Assembly (NCBI GenBank): GCA_002305995.1 | Contig: DBRN01000012.1 | Location: forward strand, 319,908-383,907 | Reading direction: 5' to 3' | From: Atopobiaceae bacterium UBA1367 | GTDB taxonomy: Bacteria; Actinomycetota; Coriobacteriia; Coriobacteriales; Atopobiaceae | DNA: 64,000 nt | Shown: positions 59,725-64,000 of the stretch, in pieces | How the letters are laid out: each line of letters starts with the position of its first letter | Numbering within the stretch: the first letter of the stretch is position 1 | Made by a program: the position numbers and the translations under genes | Notes under the pieces: generated by a model | Databases searched by the model: none | What the model saw: the letters and a program-made list of their open reading frames with translations, nothing else | Told to the model about the DNA's origin: nothing

Positions 59725-61344
59725 TCACGGCTCGTGTGGGGAGTCGCCGAGCTCCTCACGGGAGACACGGATGCGTGGTCTGAACAAGCCCAGGTACAGC
59801 AGGGCGCGGAACGACACCTGTATGCGAAAGGCCTCCTCGCCGGAGCTGAGGTTCACGCCACCGACCTCCCTGATCCGGCCTAGGCGGTAGAGTAGCGTGT
59901 TCTTGTGCAGGTCGAGCAGGTCCGCCGCGCGCACGGTGTTGAGGCCGGCTTGGAGGTACTCGAAGAGCGTCTCCAGCAGCTCGGTCCCATGCTGGGCATC
60001 GTAGTCCCGCAAAAGCAGCAGGGCGGGGTCGCAGAAGTTCATGGGGTCGAGCCGCGTGCCGGCGATGTCGAGCATCTCGATGTAGGCCACGTTGCGATAG
60101 TGGTAGACGTTGCGGTCGTTGAGGTAGGGTGCGATGGTCGACCCAAACTTGATGGCCATCCGGGCCTGACGCAAGTAGGTGTGGATGTCCACCACGTCAT
60201 CGAAGGGGTTCGAGATGCCTACCGAGAGCTTGCTCACCTCGGCCGCCTTCGCGAGCGATCTCAGGGCGAAGTCTCCTAGCCCGGCGCCCTCCTTGCGCCC
60301 GCAGAGCAGGATGATCTCGCCGTTCCTGACGGTCATGATCGAATGTGTCATGGAGCCCTTGAGCTGGCGGGCCACGTACTCCAGGGACGAGGCGGTGGCG
60401 CTCGCGTCCTGCGGCCTGACGCATATCACGAACTGGCGGGGGGATGGCTTGAAGTCTATGACCTCCATGCGCCGCCGCACAGACTCGCGATTCGGCTGCT
60501 CGTCGTTGAGCAGGCTCATGAGGAAGTGGGAGTCCATCTCTCCCGGGGGCGTCTGGTAGAGCGGGAGCTTCTGCATCTCCTGCCCCACGAACAGCACGAG
60601 GTTCGCGAAGGCGTCCTTGTCCACGGCCGCAAACGGGCGCCGCCGCTCGACGAGGATGACGTGGGCCACGCAGATGCCGTGCACCATGACGGCGCCCACC
60701 ATGGTCTGGGCGCCCAGGTGCTCGTTGAAGAGCTGGTAGGGCTCCATGAGGCGCGAGACCTTCTCGCTGAGCATCGATGTCCTGATGTAGTCGACGCCCT
60801 CCCTCGCGATGGACTTGCGCGGCATCTCCCGTCGCATCACACCCGCGAAGACCGAGTCGTCGCCCTCGAGGTCGCCGATGTAGTGGGCCAGGTAGCGATA
60901 GGCCGTGTCCACCACCAGGACCGGATTGCCGAGCGCCGTGGCAGCCTCCTCGACCAGGTACTGGAGCCCCTTGTTCGCGAAGTGCGCCTGGAGCATGCGG
61001 CGCGTGATGCCCGCCTGTCCCTGGTTCTCGATGAACTGGCCCTGGAGGTCGTTGTAGCATGCGAAGGCGTCGACCTCGGGGGAGATGGCGACGATGTTGG
61101 CCATGCCGGCGTCGGCAAGGCCAAAGTCGACCTCTCCGTCCCCATGGACGATGAAGCTCGCAAAGCTCCCCTCGGGTAGCTCGTGGGGGAGCTGGTCAAC
61201 CTCGCAGAAGTACACGACATCGCTGCGCAGCGTGGCATCGGACGTGAGGAAGCAGATGCTGTAGACGTCCATCTCGGCATCTGCGCAACGGACGTCCTTG
61301 ATGAGCCGATCGTCCATTCGGCTCACGAGATTGCTGATTTGCAT
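59725..61344 (-). CDS. PucR family transcriptional regulator
   Basis: 539 residues. No clear membrane helix. A long N-terminal sensor part, a GGDEF-like central region (QFVICVRPQDAS to VSKLSVGISNPFDDV), and a C-terminal PucR helix-turn-helix (LNTVRAADLLDLHKNTLLYRLGRI). PucR-type regulators respond to small metabolites and usually control a nearby operon. It is divergent from the thiolase operon, its likely target. Confidence 0.85.
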   Translation of the reverse strand: MQISNLVSRMDDRLIKDVRCADAEMDVYSICFLTSDATLRSDVVYFCEVDQLPHELPEGSFASFIVHGDGEVDFGLADAGMANIVAISPEVDAFACYNDLQGQFIENQGQAGITRRMLQAHFANKGLQYLVEEAATALGNPVLVVDTAYRYLAHYIGDLEGDDSVFAGVMRREMPRKSIAREGVDYIRTSMLSEKVSRLMEPYQLFNEHLGAQTMVGAVMVHGICVAHVILVERRRPFAAVDKDAFANLVLFVGQEMQKLPLYQTPPGEMDSHFLMSLLNDEQPNRESVRRRMEVIDFKPSPRQFVICVRPQDASATASSLEYVARQLKGSMTHSIMTVRNGEIILLCGRKEGAGLGDFALRSLAKAAEVSKLSVGISNPFDDVVDIHTYLRQARMAIKFGSTIAPYLNDRNVYHYRNVAYIEMLDIAGTRLDPMNFCDPALLLLRDYDAQHGTELLETLFEYLQAGLNTVRAADLLDLHKNTLLYRLGRIREVGGVNLSSGEEAFRIQVSFRALLYLGLFRPRIRVSREELGDSPHEP

Positions 61345-61663
61345 CGAGTTCCCTCCAGCGGCGCGTACCCTTCGACTCAGGTTGTACCATGAGCGACGGA
61401 CGGCTGCACGCGGTAAGCCCGCACCTGCGGGTGAAGCGCATCGAACGCGGCGGAGAGAGGGGCGATCGGCCGAGCTGCGTGGCGACAGGGGTCATGCGCC
61501 CCGCCCTCCCGCACCGCGGGGGGCGCCGTTTGGGACGATGAACAGAAACCGTCCAAATTCCGGCGCAAACATTGAAACAATGCCCCATGTGCGGGCCGTC
61601 GCCCTGTCATACGATGTAAGCAGCAGGCAATAGGTGCATGGCGACATGGCAGAGGAGCTGATC
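61345..61663. promoter_or_regulatory. Divergent control region between pucR-like gene and thiolase operon
   Basis: No gene is seen. An imperfect inverted repeat TTTGGGACG / CGTCCAAA (61529-61557) and a CATTG-AAA-CAATG palindrome (61570-61582) lie upstream of a + strand -10 TACGAT (61610-61615). They are candidate sites for the PucR regulator. Confidence 0.5.
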
Positions 61664-62953
61664 ATGGTGAGCAAGCTTGGCAGGCAGGCACGCGGCGTCT
61701 CCATCGTGGGCGTTGGCTGCACGCCGTTCAAGAACTTCGAGGACCATCCCGAGACCAAGGGCATGAGCGAGGGCGATGCCTTTGGCTACGCCGCCCTCGA
61801 GTCCATCGCAGATGCCGGTCTCGAGCCCCGCGACATCCAGTACTTCTTCCATGGCGCGGCCAACCCCTTCATGATTGGTGACTCCCTGACGCCGAACATG
61901 CAGGTGGCCGACTGGTTTGGCGTGCGTGGCATCGGCTCCGTCCACCACTCCGAGGCATGTTGCACGGGCTACGTCGCCCTGCAGGAGGCCGTGCAGGCTG
62001 TCGCCTCCGGCTCCTTCGACATCGTCCTCACCGGTGCCGTGGACCTCGCTGCCTCCCTTCCCGTCGTGGGCGCCCCCGGATCCTTCCGCCGCGACTTCCC
62101 CCTCGAGGAGATGCTTCCCTCGATCCCGATGGTCTACGATCGCGCCTACGGTCGCCCGCTCGACTCCGCCTTCGGCATCTCGTTCGACAACTGGATCAAC
62201 AAGTACCGCTGGGAGTTCGGCCTGACCGACGAGCAGATCGACCAGGCCCTGAACGGCCTGTCGAAGAGCCTTCGTCGCGACGCCGTCATGAACCCCCTCG
62301 CGTTCTATGACACCGACTTCGATGACGCGGCGAGGGCCAACGGGATGGGGGACGCCGACCAGTTCCTGGCCTCCATGTTCAACCCCAAGGTCACTCAGTA
62401 CCTGCGCGTCACAGGCTTCGAGACCAAGTGCGACGGTGCCGCCTCCGTCGTGGTCATGCCCACCGAGATGGCCATCGCCCGTGGCCTCGACCACAAGGTG
62501 ATCGACGTCCTGGGCACCGGGTCGGCCGCCTTCGAGGGCGCCACCCCCGACAACGAGTACAACGGCACCGCGCGCGCGACCCAAGAGGTCTACGAACTGA
62601 CCGGCGTCTCGCCCGACGAGATCGACCTCCTCTTCGTGAACGACTTCTTCCTCGCCGGCGACATCGTCACCGCCGAGGAAGTCGGCTTCATCCCGCGCGG
62701 TGAGGCATGGCGCTACGCCATCGAGGGCCGTTGCGGCTTCGACGGCGACAGGCCCATCAACACGCATGGTGGCCGCTGCAACTTTGGCCATGCGCACGGC
62801 GCCTCGGGCATCGCCGACATCGTCGAGGCGGTCAAGCAGATGCGCGGCGAGGCTGGCGCGACCCAGATGGGGCGGCTTCCCAGGACCACGTTCCTCCGCG
62901 GCTTCGGCGGCGGCCAGAACGTTCGCTGCCAGATCCTGCGCACGCACGAGTAG
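61664..62953 (+). CDS. Thiolase-like acyltransferase (SCP2/PhlC-type)
   Basis: About 429 residues. Thiolase fold: VSIVGVGCTPF at the N-terminus, catalytic C99 in HSEACCTGYVALQEA, and the histidine motif GGRCNFGHAHGASG, ending GFGGGQNVRCQIL. It resembles non-degradative thiolases (SCP2-like, PhlC) that pair with a DUF35 protein, which follows directly here. It would form or break a carbon-carbon bond on an acyl-CoA or acyl carrier substrate. The ATG at 61664 has AGAGGAG upstream; ATG 61646 is possible. Confidence 0.85.
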   Translation: MVSKLGRQARGVSIVGVGCTPFKNFEDHPETKGMSEGDAFGYAALESIADAGLEPRDIQYFFHGAANPFMIGDSLTPNMQVADWFGVRGIGSVHHSEACCTGYVALQEAVQAVASGSFDIVLTGAVDLAASLPVVGAPGSFRRDFPLEEMLPSIPMVYDRAYGRPLDSAFGISFDNWINKYRWEFGLTDEQIDQALNGLSKSLRRDAVMNPLAFYDTDFDDAARANGMGDADQFLASMFNPKVTQYLRVTGFETKCDGAASVVVMPTEMAIARGLDHKVIDVLGTGSAAFEGATPDNEYNGTARATQEVYELTGVSPDEIDLLFVNDFFLAGDIVTAEEVGFIPRGEAWRYAIEGRCGFDGDRPINTHGGRCNFGHAHGASGIADIVEAVKQMRGEAGATQMGRLPRTTFLRGFGGGQNVRCQILRTHE

Positions 62954-62989
62954 CACGAGTCGACCAACCCACACAGAGGAGGAACGCAC

Positions 62990-63448
62990 ATGCTTCTTCA
63001 GGACATGGAGCCCATCGTCAAAAGGTTCTACGACGGCGTTGCCGACGGCGTCTACTACGGCCGCAGGTGCACGGAGTGCGGCGCGATCGAGTTTCCGCCC
63101 CACCTGGGCTGCAACTCCTGCGGCTACCACGAGACCGAGTGGGTCGAGCTCTCTGGCCACGGCACCCTCGAGTCCTTCACCGTCCCCGGCATCCAGAACG
63201 ACAAGCCCTACCTCAAGGCGGTCGCACCCTACGGCTATGGCAAGGTGAGGCTGGACGAGGGTCCGGAGTACACGTTCGTGGTGTTCTGCGGCAAGAAGAA
63301 GATCGTCAAGGGCCTGCAGGAGCGCCTCTACGGCAACCACGAGACGATCGGCGTGCATGCGAAGCCGATCAAGCGCGAGGTTCCCGAGAAGCCCGGCTCA
63401 GATGCGATGGTCGAGTGGTGGGAGCTCTGCTTCGAGCTCGACGAATAA
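62990..63448 (+). CDS. DUF35 zinc-ribbon/OB-fold protein
   Basis: 152 residues. Zinc ribbon with C27, C30, C41 and C44 (RRCTECGAIEFPP, LGCNSCGY), then an OB fold (GHGTLESFTVPG, PYGYGKVRLDEG). DUF35 proteins (for example PhlB) form a complex with thiolase-like partners and are thought to scaffold or present acyl-CoA. It lies 36 nt after the thiolase. AGAGGAGGAA precedes the ATG. Confidence 0.9.
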   Translation: MLLQDMEPIVKRFYDGVADGVYYGRRCTECGAIEFPPHLGCNSCGYHETEWVELSGHGTLESFTVPGIQNDKPYLKAVAPYGYGKVRLDEGPEYTFVVFCGKKKIVKGLQERLYGNHETIGVHAKPIKREVPEKPGSDAMVEWWELCFELDE

Positions 63449-63573
63449 CGGTCGTTTCCGCGCGGGGATACCACAGGGCCACCCTGGTGCCCCGCATGAG
63501 ATGCGAGACAGACGAGGTGGGACACGTGGGTCACCCCGGTGTCCCCGGAGATGCGAACAAAGGAGCGTGCATC

Positions 63574-63810
63574 ATGAACCAGGAACTTCTCGAGCAGATC
63601 GCGGGCTTTGCCAAGACCGCCTACCAGTACGACGGCGAGATCACCGCCGACACCACCTTCGACGAGCTGGGAAAGGGCTCGATGAAGATGATCGCCCTCA
63701 CCTCCACCATCGAGAACGAGCTCGATGCCGAGGTCACCATCCACGAGGTCATGAAGATGAAGACCTTCGGCGAGCTCGTCGAGCGCGTGGCCGAGGAGAT
63801 CGAGGAGTAG
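63574..63810 (+). CDS. Acyl carrier protein-like protein
   Basis: 78 residues, acidic and helical, with the four-helix carrier layout (TFDELGKGSMKMIALTSTIENELDAEV in two blocks, then HEVMKMKTFGELVE). The usual D-S-L at the phosphopantetheine serine reads G-S-M (S36). It is distinct from a fatty-acid AcpP and is in an operon with a thiolase and a DUF35 protein. The Sfp-type PPTase upstream is the likely activating enzyme. AAAGGAG lies before the ATG. Confidence 0.85.
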   Translation: MNQELLEQIAGFAKTAYQYDGEITADTTFDELGKGSMKMIALTSTIENELDAEVTIHEVMKMKTFGELVERVAEEIEE

Positions 63811-63840
63811 GAGTACCCCCTCCTCGCAAGACTTGTGCAA

Positions 63841-63877
63841 GGGCAGCCCTGTGCGGACGTACGGGGCTGCCCGTCTT
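63841..63877 (+). terminator. Terminator after the carrier protein gene
   Basis: GGGCAGCCC (63841-63849) pairs with GGGCTGCCC (63864-63872) across a 14-nt loop, followed by GTCTTT. Confidence 0.65.
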
Positions 63878-63937
63878 TGGTGGCGGGACCGTTTGCGAGT
63901 GGTGGCCTCATCCGATGGGGATCGCAGAGGGCGGGGC

Positions 63938-64000
63938 GGAAAGAAAAAGGCCGACTTGTGCGAGGTCGGCGCTGACGCCGGAAAGGAAAGTCCCGACCTG
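63938..64000 (+). repeat. Start of a third 42-bp-period repeat array (array 3)
   Basis: Two forward units of the array family (GGAAAG-A-AAA, variable bases, CGACTTGTG) start at 63938 and 63980, exactly 42 bp apart; the second is cut by the window end. As at the other loci it lies after a terminator, outside genes. Confidence 0.85.

Overview
This is high-GC DNA dominated by housekeeping genes. It reads as a chromosomal segment of an actinobacterium, most likely class Coriobacteriia (an Olsenella/Atopobium-type organism). Evidence for this: GTG starts are common, the division cluster has mraZ, sepF, yggT and divIVA but no ftsA, and the candidate LexA boxes are of the CGAAC-n4-GTTYG type. The taxonomic placement is inference; no 16S gene is present.

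Layout. 1-5.1 kb: the end of a RelA/SpoT gene, a metallo-hydrolase, tRNA-Leu(CAA), infC-rpmI-rplT, and efp-asp23-nusB-xseB-tlyA. 5.2-10 kb: nadK-recN behind a possible SOS box, a P-loop NTPase fused to a CYTH-like domain, and xerD. 10.1-10.5 kb: an unusual intergenic repeat array. 10.9-30.3 kb: a long division and cell-wall cluster (mraZ, rsmH, ftsL, ftsI, murF, mraY, murD, ftsW, murG, murC, murB, ftsQ, ftsZ, pgeF, yggS, sepF, proC, yggT, divIVA), almost all on the + strand with many 4-nt overlaps. MurE is not in the cluster. 30.4-33.2 kb: a two-gene DNA-repair cassette on the - strand under what look like two LexA boxes, then rnpB. 33.4-36.6 kb: a PTS transporter, a second and larger repeat array, and a SpoU-type RNA methyltransferase. 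36.7-45.6 kb: an L,D-transpeptidase, ftsH, a region of short repeats, a DUF3160 lipoprotein with an overlapping small exported protein, and a class III fructose-bisphosphatase. 45.9-51.8 kb: T-box-controlled ileS with lspA, rluD and a glycosyltransferase. 52-57.6 kb: guaB, an MFS transporter and leuS. 57.7-63.8 kb: a PPTase, a Cys-rich flavoprotein, a PucR regulator, and a thiolase/DUF35/carrier-protein operon. A third repeat array starts at 63.94 kb and runs off the window.

The most unusual content is the repeat family. A 23-nt bipartite unit (GGAAAGGAAA, 4 variable bases, CGAGTTGTG) recurs with a nearly invariant 42-bp period (19-nt spacers). The units form two opposed arms that meet head to head at a 14-15 nt centre. 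The two complete arrays have 5+4 and 8+6 units, and in both the innermost left-arm unit swaps its A-run for a T-run. It fits neither CRISPR nor coding sequence and looks like a DNA- or RNA-level element.

Other regulatory structure includes four MraZ boxes at exact 10-bp spacing, and a shared leader element in front of ftsL and ftsZ (CA-rich 11-nt repeats followed by a perfect 11-bp hairpin).
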